Positions 44,108 through 53,151 of a DNA stretch of 64,000 bases are shown in pieces. Below the pieces are notes generated by a model. It saw only the letters and a list, made by a program, of their open reading frames with translations, searched no databases and was not told the DNA's origin. The stretch comes from Rhizobium croatiense (GTDB lineage Bacteria > Pseudomonadota > Alphaproteobacteria > Rhizobiales > Rhizobiaceae). The stretch is taken from positions 62,001 to 126,000 of the forward strand of contig NZ_JAILYJ010000016.1 in assembly GCF_019793465.1 (NCBI RefSeq). The letters run 5' to 3'. Position numbers and translations under genes: made by a program. Positions within the stretch are counted from its first letter, which is position 1. The number at the start of each line of letters is the position of its first letter.

Positions 44108-46009
44108 ATGGCAGCTCGCGGTGACAATTCGAAAGCAAAGCCCGGTGCGCCCGTCGACGTCGAGCCGTTGCGCCGGGCGATATCAGGCTGCGTGCGCTCG
44201 ATCGCCGGCGACGGCGATGTCGAGGTGACCTTCGCCAACGAACGGCCGGGCATGACCGGCGAGCGCATCCGGCTGCCGGAGCTTTCCAAGCGGCCGACGG
44301 CGCACGAGCTGGCGGTCACCCGCGGGCTTGGCGATTCCATGGCGCTGCGGCTGGCCTGCCATGACGAGAAGGTGCATACGACGATGGCGCCACAGGGCTC
44401 GGATGCCCGGGTGATCTTCGATGCGGTCGAGCAGGCGCGCGTCGAATCGATCGGCGCGCTACGCATGGAGGGCGTGGCGGCGAACCTGCGCTCCATGACG
44501 GAAGAGAAATATTCCAAGGCGAACTTCACCGGCATCGAGCGCCAGGAAGACGCACCGATCGGCGAAGCCGTCGCGATGATGGTGCGCGAGAAGCTGACCG
44601 GCCAGCGCCCGCCGGCCTCCGCCGGCAAGGTGCTCGACCTCTGGCGCGGTTTCATCGAGGACAAGGCGGGCTCCGAGCTCGACAACCTGTCGGGCGCGAT
44701 CAACGACCAGCAGGCCTTCGCCAAGGTGATCCGCAACATGCTGTCGGCCATGGAGATGGCCGAGGAATACGGCGACGACGACAGCCAAGCCGACAATGAC
44801 GATCAGTCGGAGCAGGAAGACCAGCCGAGCGGCGACGAGCAGGATCAGGACGAGGTCGACGAGGATGCCGGCACCGATGCCGCCCCGGTCGAGGACAGTG
44901 AAGTCGCCGACGAACAGATGGAGGACGGCGAGACCGAAGGCGCCGAAATCTCCGACGACGACATGATGGAAGAGGGCGAGGACGATTCGGAAACGCCGGG
45001 CGAGACCCGCCGCCCGAACACCCCATTCGCCGATTTCAACGAGAAGGTCGATTATCACGTCTATACCGAAGAGTTCGACGAGATCATCACCGCCGAGGAG
45101 CTCTGCGACGCCGCTGAGCTGGAGCGCCTGCGCGCCTTTCTCGACAAGCAGCTGGCGCATCTGCAGGGCGCCGTCGGCCGCCTCGCCAACCGGCTGCAGC
45201 GCCGCCTGATGGCGCAGCAGAACCGCTCCTGGGATTTCGACCTGGAGGAAGGTTATCTCGATCCGGCCCGGCTGCAGCGCATCATCATCGATCCGATGCA
45301 GGCGCTCTCCTTTAAGATGGAACGCGACACGCAGTTTCGCGATACGGTCGTCACCCTGCTCATCGACAATTCCGGCTCGATGCGCGGCCGGCCGATCACG
45401 GTCGCCGCCACCTGCGCCGACATTCTTGCCCGCACGCTGGAGCGCTGCGGCGTCAAGGTCGAGATCCTCGGCTTTACGACAAAGGCCTGGAAGGGCGGGC
45501 AGGCGCGTGAAAGTTGGCTTGCCGGCGGCAAGCCGCAGACGCCGGGCCGTCTCAACGACCTGCGCCACATCGTCTACAAATCGGCCGATGCGCCCTGGCG
45601 GCGGGCGCGCGCCAATCTCGGGCTGATGATGCGCGAGGGCCTGCTCAAGGAAAATATCGACGGCGAGGCGCTAATCTGGGCGCATAACCGCCTGCTTGCG
45701 CGCCGCGAACAGCGGCGCATCCTGATGATGATCTCGGACGGGGCGCCGGTGGACGATTCGACGCTGTCGGTCAATCCCGGCAATTATCTGGAGCGGCATT
45801 TGCGCGCCGTCATCGAACGGATCGAGACCCGTTCGCCGGTGGAATTGCTGGCGATCGGTATCGGTCATGACGTGACGCGCTACTACCGCCGGGCCGTGAC
45901 GATCGTCGATGCCGACGAGCTTGCCGGCGCGATGACCGAGCAGCTTGCCTCGCTTTTCGAAGATCAATCCGCCCAGCCGCGCGGCGGCCGGCTGCGCCGT
46001 GCCGGCTGA
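44108..46009 (+). CDS. cobT: cobaltochelatase subunit CobT
   Basis: The 633-residue partner of CobS. The middle holds a long acidic stretch (about residues 218-300) and the C-terminus a von Willebrand A domain with a MIDAS motif, 'DNSGSMRG' (about residue 421). Length and layout are those of the alphaproteobacterial CobT. It stands in the cobST operon. Confidence 0.96.
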   Translation: MAARGDNSKAKPGAPVDVEPLRRAISGCVRSIAGDGDVEVTFANERPGMTGERIRLPELSKRPTAHELAVTRGLGDSMALRLACHDEKVHTTMAPQGSDARVIFDAVEQARVESIGALRMEGVAANLRSMTEEKYSKANFTGIERQEDAPIGEAVAMMVREKLTGQRPPASAGKVLDLWRGFIEDKAGSELDNLSGAINDQQAFAKVIRNMLSAMEMAEEYGDDDSQADNDDQSEQEDQPSGDEQDQDEVDEDAGTDAAPVEDSEVADEQMEDGETEGAEISDDDMMEEGEDDSETPGETRRPNTPFADFNEKVDYHVYTEEFDEIITAEELCDAAELERLRAFLDKQLAHLQGAVGRLANRLQRRLMAQQNRSWDFDLEEGYLDPARLQRIIIDPMQALSFKMERDTQFRDTVVTLLIDNSGSMRGRPITVAATCADILARTLERCGVKVEILGFTTKAWKGGQARESWLAGGKPQTPGRLNDLRHIVYKSADAPWRRARANLGLMMREGLLKENIDGEALIWAHNRLLARREQRRILMMISDGAPVDDSTLSVNPGNYLERHLRAVIERIETRSPVELLAIGIGHDVTRYYRRAVTIVDADELAGAMTEQLASLFEDQSAQPRGGRLRRAG

Positions 46010-46023
46010 CGCCGCTTAGGGAA

Positions 46024-47058
46024 ATGTCCGGAATGACAGGCAAGCGCCTCTGCCACGCGGTGTCGATCGCTCTTTGCATCGTAACAGGCGCGTGCCCCTC
46101 ATGGGCGGGTGGCGAGGTGCCGGTCATTAGCCGGCAAATATCAGATTTCGGGATCGGCTCGTCGGAGACGAAATTCGGATCGCTGGAATTTCTCGGCGGG
46201 CTGGAGATGGTTTCCGGCAAGGCGCTGTTCGGCTCGCTTTCCTCCATCCGTTTCCGGCCGGACCAGAAGCATTTCGTGGTCGTGCTCGATACCGGCCAGT
46301 GGCTGACCGGCAGCATCGAGCGCGATGCCAGGGGCAAGCTTTCGGGCCTTTCGGATGTCGAGATCACCCCGATGAAGAACCGTGCAGGCCTGAGTTTGGA
46401 AGGCAAGGGATTTATGGATGCCGAGGGCCTGGCGCTCGACGGCGACCGGATCCTGATCTCCTTCGAGCAGGATCATCGGGTCGATATCTATCCCGATCCG
46501 GGCTTTGCCGAATCGCGGGCGATCGGCACCCTTCCGCTCCTCATTCCGCGCAAGATGCTGAAGGACAATCGCGGCATCGAGACGATTGCTGTTGCGCCGG
46601 CATCGAGCCCGCTCAAGGGCGGTGTGGTTGTGGTCTCGGAGCGCGGCCTCGACAGCGAGGGCAACCGGGTGGCGGCGATTCTCAGCGGGCCGCTGAAAGG
46701 GCGTTTTGCGGTGGCGCGGGACGGGAGTTTCGACGTCACCGACGGGACCTTCCTGCCGAACGGCGACCTGCTGCTGCTCGAACGCCGCTTCAACATGGCC
46801 GAGGGCATCGGCATGCGCCTTCGCCGCATCAAGGGCGCCGATATCAGGCCGGGGGCCGTGGTCGAGGGCGAATTGCTGCTCGAAGGCAATTTCAATTCGC
46901 AGATCGACAATATGGAGGGGCTCGATGCTTTTCAGGCGGCAGACGGCACGACCCATATCGTTCTGGTGTCGGACGACAACCATTCCATTCTGCAGCGTAA
47001 TCTGATGCTGGAATTCCGGCTCGCCGAAGAGCCGCAATTGCTCGGATCGTCAGATTGA
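46024..47058 (+). CDS. esterase-like activity of phytase family protein
   Basis: A 344-residue secreted protein with a signal peptide (about residues 1-28, 'LCHAVSIALCIVTGACPSWA') and a beta-propeller-like body with 'GKALFGSLSSIRF', 'DAEGLALDGDRILISFEQDHRVDIY' and 'RGIETIAVAP'. This pattern defines the 'esterase-like activity of phytase' family (DUF3616-like annotations also occur). It starts 15 bases behind cobT and may be read through from that operon. Biochemical function is not established. Confidence 0.85.
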   Translation: MSGMTGKRLCHAVSIALCIVTGACPSWAGGEVPVISRQISDFGIGSSETKFGSLEFLGGLEMVSGKALFGSLSSIRFRPDQKHFVVVLDTGQWLTGSIERDARGKLSGLSDVEITPMKNRAGLSLEGKGFMDAEGLALDGDRILISFEQDHRVDIYPDPGFAESRAIGTLPLLIPRKMLKDNRGIETIAVAPASSPLKGGVVVVSERGLDSEGNRVAAILSGPLKGRFAVARDGSFDVTDGTFLPNGDLLLLERRFNMAEGIGMRLRRIKGADIRPGAVVEGELLLEGNFNSQIDNMEGLDAFQAADGTTHIVLVSDDNHSILQRNLMLEFRLAEEPQLLGSSD

Positions 47059-47121
47059 CGTCACATGCCTCGGTTATCCCGCCGGCGGTATCGCAGAAGC
47101 GGCGGTTTTCGGAGGAGAATC

Positions 47122-47688
47122 ATGGTGCATATTCATGTCATGGGCGCGTCCGGTTCCGGCACCACATCGCTCGGCCGTGCGCTTTCTGAAAAGCTGGATA
47201 TCGCCCATCTCGACACCGACGATTTCTTCTGGCTGCCGACCGATCCGCCGTTCAGGACACCGCGGGATGCCGGCGAGCGCATAAGGCTGCTGCTTGAGGA
47301 GACGCGGCGGCCCGGCGGCTGGATTCTTTCAGGATCGGCGCTGAAATGGGGAAGGCCGCTCGAGCCGCTCTACGATCTGATCGTGTTCCTCAGGATCGAG
47401 CCGGAGCTTCGCATGGCGCGAATCCGTGCGCGCGAGGCAGCTCGATACGGAGACAGGATCGGGCCTGGCGGCGACATGGAAGTGAAAAGCGGAGAATTCC
47501 TGGCATGGGCAGCAAGCTACGATACGGCCGGCCCCGAGCGCCGCAGCCTTACGGCGCATGAGCAATGGCTGGAAACGCAAACCGCGCCGGTGCTGCGGCT
47601 CGATTCGTCGCGAGACATCGACGATCTGCTCGCGGAGGTTCTGCTGCACCCCGCCATCGCCGCCGGCGCGGTCCGGCGGCGTCGGTGA
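47122..47688 (+). CDS. P-loop nucleoside/adenylate kinase-like protein with altered Walker A
   Basis: A 188-residue kinase-like protein. Its P-loop reads 'GASGSGTTSLGR', with Thr in place of the usual Walker A lysine; 'HLDTDDFFWLPTDPPF' and a lid-like 'RIRAREAARYG' follow as in small-molecule kinases. Such GASGSGTT variants recur in the family, so the protein may still bind nucleotide. The start ATG 47122 follows GGAGGAG. Substrate unknown. Confidence 0.8.
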   Translation: MVHIHVMGASGSGTTSLGRALSEKLDIAHLDTDDFFWLPTDPPFRTPRDAGERIRLLLEETRRPGGWILSGSALKWGRPLEPLYDLIVFLRIEPELRMARIRAREAARYGDRIGPGGDMEVKSGEFLAWAASYDTAGPERRSLTAHEQWLETQTAPVLRLDSSRDIDDLLAEVLLHPAIAAGAVRRRR

Positions 47689-47702
47689 CTTCTCCAGCGT
47701 GT

Positions 47703-48338
47703 TCAGTTGGCGCGGGCGGGCTGCATCGGCCGCAGCACGTTCATCAGCGCGCCATAGGGCAGCAGCATGACGAGGCCGACGATCATCTTGACGGCGAAAT
47801 CGCCGATCGCCCAGGAAATCCAGCGCGGCGCCTCGCCAGCGAAAACACCAAGGATCGGAGCCGCTTCCAGCGCAAAGGGCTCGTTCGGGCCGAGGAAGAC
47901 GAAAAACGCGGCAAAGGAAAGCGAAAAGAACATCACCGTATCGAGCGCCGAGCCGATCAGCGAGCCGAGGAGCGGCGCGCGCCACCAGGCCTGGCGGCGA
48001 AGGCGGTTGAAGACGGCAATATCGAGCAGCTGCCCGGCGAGATAGGCCGAGCCGGAGGCGATGGCGATGCGCGGTGCCGAGGTGAAGAAGGAGAGGCTGA
48101 CGCCGACGACGAAACCGGCAAGGACGACCTTGCGGGCGGCCTGCGGGCCGAACTGGCGATTGGTCAGATCGGTGATCAGGAAGGCGACCGGATAGGAGAA
48201 GGCGCCCCAGGTCAGGATGTCGGCGAGGTTGATGCCGGCGACTTCGGCGTTCAGCGGAAACTGAACGAGGAAGTTGGAGGCGACGACGACGAGCGTCATC
48301 AGCGCGACATAGGCGATGGTATAGCGGGTCTTCAGCAT
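47703..48338 (-). CDS. yhhQ: queuosine precursor transporter (VUT/YhhQ family)
   Basis: A 211-residue inner-membrane protein with five to six membrane segments, family DUF165/VUT_1. Conserved charged motifs 'FLITDLTNRQFG' and 'GSALDT' mark the family; E. coli YhhQ imports preQ0/preQ1 for tRNA queuosine. The start ATG 48338 (MLKTRYT) is preferred; longer readings cover the rpmB terminator. No preQ1 riboswitch consensus is seen upstream. Confidence 0.88.
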   Translation of the reverse strand: MLKTRYTIAYVALMTLVVVASNFLVQFPLNAEVAGINLADILTWGAFSYPVAFLITDLTNRQFGPQAARKVVLAGFVVGVSLSFFTSAPRIAIASGSAYLAGQLLDIAVFNRLRRQAWWRAPLLGSLIGSALDTVMFFSLSFAAFFVFLGPNEPFALEAAPILGVFAGEAPRWISWAIGDFAVKMIVGLVMLLPYGALMNVLRPMQPARAN

Positions 48339-48380
48339 TTTTTTATCCTGGGTGATGCCACCAGTTGGAGAGACGATCCG

Positions 48381-48422
48381 GCAAAGCAAAAGGCTTGTCC
48401 GGTTTCACCCGTTCAAGCCTTT
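48381..48422 (-). terminator. terminator of rpmB
   Basis: AAAGGCTTG (48389-48397) pairs with CAAGCCTTT (48414-48422), with an inner CGG/CCG helix. On the minus strand it is followed by TTTTGCTTT, 28 bases past the rpmB stop. Confidence 0.65.
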
Positions 48423-48449
48423 GAAGCCGTATGCAAGAAGGGCGGAAGC

Positions 48450-48749
48450 TTAGGCAGCAACAGCCGCTTCGGCGGTCTTCTTGGCGATCTGGCGGCGCAG
48501 CAGACGTGCGCGCATCGACAGTTCGTTTTCGCTGGCCTTCAGCAGGAAGGCATCGAGGCCGCCACGATGCTCGACGGAACGAAGAGCAGCAGCCGAAACG
48601 CGAAGACGATAACGCTGGTTGAGAGCGTCGGAAATCAGCGTTACCTGGCACAGGTTCGGCAGGAACCGGCGCTTGGTCTTGTTGTTGGCATGGCTGACAT
48701 TGTTACCAGTCAGGACGGCCTTGCCGGTCAATTCGCACACGCGGGACAT
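48450..48749 (-). CDS. rpmB: 50S ribosomal protein L28
   Basis: A 99-residue ribosomal protein. The start 'MSRVCELTGKAVLTGNNVSHANNKTKRRFLPN' region is highly conserved in L28. The C-terminal extension to 'AKKTAEAAVAA' is usual in Rhizobiales. AGGTG lies upstream of ATG 48749. It is a single-gene unit with its own terminator. Confidence 0.97.
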   Translation of the reverse strand: MSRVCELTGKAVLTGNNVSHANNKTKRRFLPNLCQVTLISDALNQRYRLRVSAAALRSVEHRGGLDAFLLKASENELSMRARLLRRQIAKKTAEAAVAA

Positions 48750-48990
48750 GGAACACCTATTCTTGTTTTTCTCGGGCCATCGAATTGCCATCCCCGGCAA
48801 AACCGGGCTCGCAATCCAACAGGCATGATTGGAAAGTTGCGGTTCTATAGTCAGAGAGCCTGCTCGCGTCAAGCCAAACCTTGGCCTTTCCCGCAATTCT
48901 GTCAAAAAGCTGCTGTTTTCTTCCCGGCATGGCGGGCGTATAGAGCGTTTCGGCAAGGGCTGCCGCGCGCGGCAAGACAAGGCTTCACAC

Positions 48991-49770
48991 ATGGCTCATT
49001 CGGGCAGACGCATTTTTATTTCGGCCATCGCCGCGTTTCTTGCCATACCGGCATCGGCGGCCGAGATCCAGCACCGGACGGTATACCGGGTGACCCTTGC
49101 CGGCCTGCCGATCGCGCGCGCCGCGTTCCTGACGCAGATCGAGGATGATCACAGCTACACGATCGCCGGCGATATCAAATCCGCGGGCCTTGCCGATCTC
49201 GTCACGAGCATCTCGGCAAAGACCAGCGTCAGCGGCGTCGTCCGTAACGACCGGCTGCAGGCGCTGAAATATTCGCTCTACTACAAGAAAGGCAAGAAAG
49301 CCCGCGTCTACGAGGTCAGCTATCGCAACGGCGATATCATCTCGGCGACGACGACCCCGCAGCCGAAGCGGCCGAAGAACTGGATCGACGTTACGCCGCG
49401 CGACATGCGCTCGGTGCTCGACCCGATCTCCGGCCTGGTCTTTACCGGCGACACCAAGGTCTGCTCGCAGACGCTGCCGATCTTCGATGGGGAGACGCGC
49501 ATGGATCTGGTGCTCTCGCCGAAGGGCGACAAGGATTTTTCGACCGACGGCTTCAAGGGCAAGGCGGTTGTCTGCGGCGTGCGCTTCGTGCCGCGCTCGG
49601 GCTACAAGAAGGGCCGCAAGGATATCGACTATCTGAGCAAGAGCGACCGCATGGAAATCTGGTTTGCCAAGTCGGACGCGGCAAATGTATATGCTCCCGT
49701 CTATGTGCGCATTCCAACCGAATATGGGATGGTGACGATCACTGCCGTCAAATATGGCAGCGTCAGCTGA
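48991..49770 (+). CDS. DUF3108 secreted protein
   Basis: A 259-residue precursor with a signal peptide (residues 1-24, cut after 'ASA') and a DUF3108 body ('YRVTLAGLPIARAAFLTQI', 'KARVYEVSYRNGDIISATT', 'DPISGLVF', 'FDGETRMDL'). The family is periplasmic and of unknown function, with predicted lipocalin-like beta structure. The start ATG 48991 is the first before the signal peptide. It stands 30 bases ahead of a DMT exporter gene. Confidence 0.9.
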   Translation: MAHSGRRIFISAIAAFLAIPASAAEIQHRTVYRVTLAGLPIARAAFLTQIEDDHSYTIAGDIKSAGLADLVTSISAKTSVSGVVRNDRLQALKYSLYYKKGKKARVYEVSYRNGDIISATTTPQPKRPKNWIDVTPRDMRSVLDPISGLVFTGDTKVCSQTLPIFDGETRMDLVLSPKGDKDFSTDGFKGKAVVCGVRFVPRSGYKKGRKDIDYLSKSDRMEIWFAKSDAANVYAPVYVRIPTEYGMVTITAVKYGSVS

Positions 49771-49800
49771 CGGAGCTTTGGCCTCCGTGAAGGGGGACAG

Positions 49801-50691
49801 GTGAAGCTTCGCGCGACGTTGATCGGTTTTACGGCCATTCTGATGTGGTCCTTCCTGGCGCTGTTTACGGCTGCTTCGGGCAAGATGCCGCCGTTCCAGC
49901 TTTCGGCCATCTGCTTTGCGATCGGCAGCGTCCCCGGCCTCGTCGTGCTTATTCTCAACCCGTCGCGGCTGACGCTGCTGAAGCAGCCGGCAAAGGTCTG
50001 GCTGACCGGCATTGCCGGGCTCTTCGGCTACCATTTCCTCTATTTCACCGCGCTGAGGAACGCGCCGGCGGTGGAGGCGGGGCTGATCGCCTATCTCTGG
50101 CCGCTGCTGATCGTCGTCGGCTCGGCGCTGCTGCCGGGCGAACGGCTGCGCTGGTATCACGTGGCGGGCGCGCTGGCCGGGCTTTGCGGCACCTTCCTGA
50201 TCGTCGGCCGCAACGGCATCGATTTCGACGGCGCCTATGCCGTCGGTTACGGCGCCGCCTTCCTCTGCGCCTTCACCTGGTCGGGCTATTCGCTGTTGAC
50301 GCGGCGCTTCGAGGCCGTCTCCACCGACGTCGTCACCGGCTTCTGCCTTGCGACGTCAATCCTGTCGTTCTTCTGCCATCTCGGCCTCGAGGCGACCGTC
50401 TGGCCGGCAACGGGCTTCGAATGGATCGCCGTCATCGGGCTCGGGCTTTTGCCCGTCGGCGCTGCCTTCTACGCCTGGGATTACGGCGTCAAGAACGGCG
50501 ATATCCAGATCCTCGGCGCGGCAAGTTATGCAGCCCCCCTGCTTTCGACGCTGATCCTGACGCTGTTCGGATTTGCCGAGCCGAGCTGGCGGATCGCGCT
50601 CGCCTGCCTGCTCGTTACCGGCGGGGCGGTGCTGGCCGCCCAGGAGATGTTCCGTCGCAAGTCCCGGCTGCGGCCGGCCGCGGCGGAATAG
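49801..50691 (+). CDS. DMT/EamA transporter, YddG-like
   Basis: A 296-residue permease with ten membrane segments made of two EamA halves. The pattern 'LFGYHFLYFTALRNAPAVEAGLIAYLWPLLIV' is that of the YddG aromatic amino acid exporter branch. The start is GTG 49801 with GGGGGACAG upstream. Its stop is 6 bases before MITE copy A. Substrate is inferred only. Confidence 0.88.
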   Translation: MKLRATLIGFTAILMWSFLALFTAASGKMPPFQLSAICFAIGSVPGLVVLILNPSRLTLLKQPAKVWLTGIAGLFGYHFLYFTALRNAPAVEAGLIAYLWPLLIVVGSALLPGERLRWYHVAGALAGLCGTFLIVGRNGIDFDGAYAVGYGAAFLCAFTWSGYSLLTRRFEAVSTDVVTGFCLATSILSFFCHLGLEATVWPATGFEWIAVIGLGLLPVGAAFYAWDYGVKNGDIQILGAASYAAPLLSTLILTLFGFAEPSWRIALACLLVTGGAVLAAQEMFRRKSRLRPAAAE

Positions 50692-50697
50692 GTCTTA

Positions 50698-51049
50698 GAG
50701 CCTTTCCTGGTTAGATTGAAGCATTCTGCCGGAGCAGGTTTTCGTCGGGGCAGAGGCGATTGGCGACGGGCATACCCCAAGGTACGTCCGAGCCGATCGC
50801 CTCTGATCCTGGCTAGAGATGCCCGGCCCACCGGCCGCGCCGCTTCGCCGTGGCGAAGCGATCAGTGCGCCCGGCGATTCCCAAGTCTTGCAGATTTGCC
50901 AGGCAAATCTGCGGGAGGGTTGGCTGAAACGGGCCGCCTGCTCGACCGGCCGGCTTGGCCGTAGGGCTTGGCTACGACGCGCGCCGGCCGGTCGACCATC
51001 CGACTCCGTTTGAGCCAACAGAATGCTTCAATCTAACCAGGAAAGGCTC
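50698..51049. mobile_element. MITE-like element, copy A (352 bp)
   Basis: The ends are perfect 31-bp inverted repeats (50698-50728 and 51019-51049, outer bases GAGCCTTTCCTGG). TA flanks both sides (50696-50697, 51050-51051). The interior is a mosaic of palindromes: CAGAGGCGAT/ATCGCCTCTG, CGCTTCGCC/GGCGAAGCG, GCAGATTTGCC/GGCAAATCTGC and GACCGGCCGGC/GCCGGCCGGTC. No transposase is encoded. The TA flank fits IS630/Tc1-mariner-type mobilisation. Its right end forms the stop codon of the cupin gene. Confidence 0.88.
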
Positions 51050-51471
51050 TAACCGCCGGGCGTCCAGCCGGGCGGGGCCATTTCGAAGCTTGAAAATACG
51101 AAACCGGGCGAAACGGTGCAGCCGACCAGGGTGAAATCGCCAAGGGTTTCGGCCGATTGCCACCAATTGGCGGGAATGATCGCCTGCGGTCGCTCGCCTG
51201 CGATCAGATTCGGTCCGAGCGTCAGGGTCTCGCTTGCCGCCCCGTCCTGCGAGCGGTGCAGCGCCAGCGGCGCGCCGGTGTAGTAATGCCAGATTTCGGC
51301 GGCGTCGTGGACGCGATGCCAGTGCGAGCGCTGCCCGCGGGTCAGGAGGTAATAGATCGCGGTGGAATGTCCGCGCTCTCCGCCCGCCGTATCGCGGAAT
51401 GTCTCGACGTACCAGCCGCCTTCCGGATGGGGCTGCATGCCAAGTTGCCGGACGATGTCCTCGGGCGGCAT
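51049..51471 (-). CDS. DUF985 cupin-domain protein
   Basis: A 140-residue single-domain cupin of the DUF985 type: 'LGMQPHPEGGWYVETFR', 'STAIYYLLTRGQRSHWHRVHDAAEIWHYYTGAPL' with metal-binding His/Glu positions, and 'WWQSAETLGDFTLVGCTVSPGF'. Function unknown, possibly sugar or lipid binding. Its start overlaps the gloB stop (TGATG), so the two are coupled. The TAG stop (51049-51051) is made of the TA target and the first G of MITE copy A. Confidence 0.9.
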   Translation of the reverse strand: MPPEDIVRQLGMQPHPEGGWYVETFRDTAGGERGHSTAIYYLLTRGQRSHWHRVHDAAEIWHYYTGAPLALHRSQDGAASETLTLGPNLIAGERPQAIIPANWWQSAETLGDFTLVGCTVSPGFVFSSFEMAPPGWTPGG

Positions 51472-52241
51472 CAGAAATTGTCCTTGCGCTTGCGGATCTC
51501 GGCGAAGACTTCCTCGTTCGTCTTGCCTTCCATGATCAGGTTGCGGCGGATCGCCGGATCGCCGGCGCGCAGGAATGGATTGGTTTCCTTTTCCAGTCCC
51601 AGCGTCGTCGGGACGGTGAACTTGCCCTCGGCGCGCAAAGCCTCGATCTCGGCGGCGCGGCTCTTCAGGCGTTCATTGTCGGGATCGACCGTCAGTGCGA
51701 AGCGGGCGTTGGAGAGTGTATATTCGTGGCCGAAATAGATGGCCGTCTCATCGGGCAGCACGGCAAGTTTCTGCAGGGAATGCCACATGTCGGCCGCGGG
51801 GCGCTCGAACAGGCGGCCGCAGCCGAGAGCAAACAGTGTGTCGGCGGCAAAAAGCAGCTTGTCGTCGACGAAGTGATAGCAGATGTGGCCGGCGGTGTGT
51901 CCCGGCGTCTCGATCACGTTGACCGTGTGGTTGCCGAAGAGGAACCTGTCGCCATCCGCCATCGTCCGGTCGAGGCCGGGAATGGCGACGGCCTCGTTGA
52001 TCGGGCCGATGATTTCACAGCCGAACTGCTCCTTCAGCGCCAGATTGGCGGCAACGTGATCGGTGTGATGATGGGTGGTGAAGATATGCGTGATCTTCCA
52101 GCCGCGCCGTGTCGCCGCTTCCAGGATCGGCGCCTCCTCCGGCGCGTCGATTGCAGCGGTAAATCCCGTCTCCGGATCGTGCACGAGAACGCCGAAATTA
52201 TCGGTGCGGCAGAGAAAAACGGCTAATTCCAAAGGTTTCAT
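51471..52241 (-). CDS. gloB: hydroxyacylglutathione hydrolase (glyoxalase II)
   Basis: A 256-residue zinc enzyme that hydrolyses S-lactoylglutathione to D-lactate, ending methylglyoxal detoxification. The metallo-lactamase motif 'TTHHHTDHVA' (THxHxDH) is followed by 'TPGHTAGHICY' and 'FGHEYTLSNARFA'. It is the first gene of the gloB-cupin pair and divergent from the methyltransferase gene. Confidence 0.95.
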   Translation of the reverse strand: MKPLELAVFLCRTDNFGVLVHDPETGFTAAIDAPEEAPILEAATRRGWKITHIFTTHHHTDHVAANLALKEQFGCEIIGPINEAVAIPGLDRTMADGDRFLFGNHTVNVIETPGHTAGHICYHFVDDKLLFAADTLFALGCGRLFERPAADMWHSLQKLAVLPDETAIYFGHEYTLSNARFALTVDPDNERLKSRAAEIEALRAEGKFTVPTTLGLEKETNPFLRAGDPAIRRNLIMEGKTNEEVFAEIRKRKDNF

Positions 52242-52330
52242 CGTTCAATAATCCTTTGTCCTGCGAGTCTCGCGGGAATGTAGAGGTTCCGGCCTTGAAG
52301 TCCAACCGCCCGCTGATAACATTTGTCGCA

Positions 52331-53071
52331 ATGCACGCCGATATCGTCGACCTACGTCAGTTCTATCATTCCGACCTCGGGCGTTTTGCCGAGCAGTCGA
52401 TCGCCATGGCGCTGGCCTCGCTCTGGGTGCGCCTCCCGCAGGAGCGTCTGGTCGGTCTCGGTTATGCCGTGCCCTTCCTCGATCGGTTCCAGGCCGATAC
52501 CGAGCGCACCTTTGCTTTCATGCCGGCCGGGCAGGGCGCGGTGAACTGGCCGATGGGCTCGCTGTCGTCGACGACGCTGATTTTCGATGAGGAACTGCCG
52601 CTGCCGGATTCCTCGATCGACCGGGTGTTGATGGTGCACTCGCTGGAATTTGCCGAAAGCCCGCGCGAGACGCTGAAGGAACTCTGGCGGGTGCTGGCAC
52701 CGGGCGGACGGCTTGTCATCGTCGTGCCGAACCGGCGCGGCGTGTGGGCTCGCATGGAGCATACGCCCTTCGGTTCGGGCCGGCCCTATTCGCGCGGTCA
52801 GCTGACACATCTGCTGCGCGAGACGAATTTCACGCCCGGCGCGACAGCCGAAGCGCTGTTCTTTCCGCCCTCGAAACTCAGGACCATCCTGCGGCTTCGC
52901 CGCGCCTTCGAGCGGATCGGCCGGACGCTGTGGCCGGCCTTTTCGGGCGTCATCATCGTCGAGGCGCAGAAGCGGCTCTATCAGGGACTGCCGGTGGCGG
53001 CACGCGCCTCCCGCCGCGTCTTCGTGCCGGTGCTCGCACCGCACGGCGTGCCGACGACGCGCAACCGGTGA
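52331..53071 (+). CDS. class I SAM-dependent methyltransferase
   Basis: A 246-residue methyltransferase-11-type protein. The part like motif IV-post I, 'SIDRVLMVHSLEFAESPRETLKELWRVLAPGGRLVIVVPNRRG', is clear, while the glycine-rich SAM loop is poorly conserved ('VGLGYAVPFLDRF'). The start ATG 52331 (MHADIVDL) is preferred to 52256. The pairing with gloB is seen in many Rhizobiales; substrate unknown. Confidence 0.87.
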   Translation: MHADIVDLRQFYHSDLGRFAEQSIAMALASLWVRLPQERLVGLGYAVPFLDRFQADTERTFAFMPAGQGAVNWPMGSLSSTTLIFDEELPLPDSSIDRVLMVHSLEFAESPRETLKELWRVLAPGGRLVIVVPNRRGVWARMEHTPFGSGRPYSRGQLTHLLRETNFTPGATAEALFFPPSKLRTILRLRRAFERIGRTLWPAFSGVIIVEAQKRLYQGLPVAARASRRVFVPVLAPHGVPTTRNR

Positions 53072-53151
53072 CCCCGTTCCCGGCTCTCGACAAGAACCGC
53101 ATTCCGCTTTAATGCCACTGGGTCATTTTCCGGAAAATCCAAGGTCGACCC

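Noticed and set aside
48339..48449. preQ1 riboswitch ahead of the queuosine precursor transporter
   Set aside because: The visible hairpin is better explained as the rpmB terminator, and no preQ1-I or preQ1-II consensus could be found by eye.
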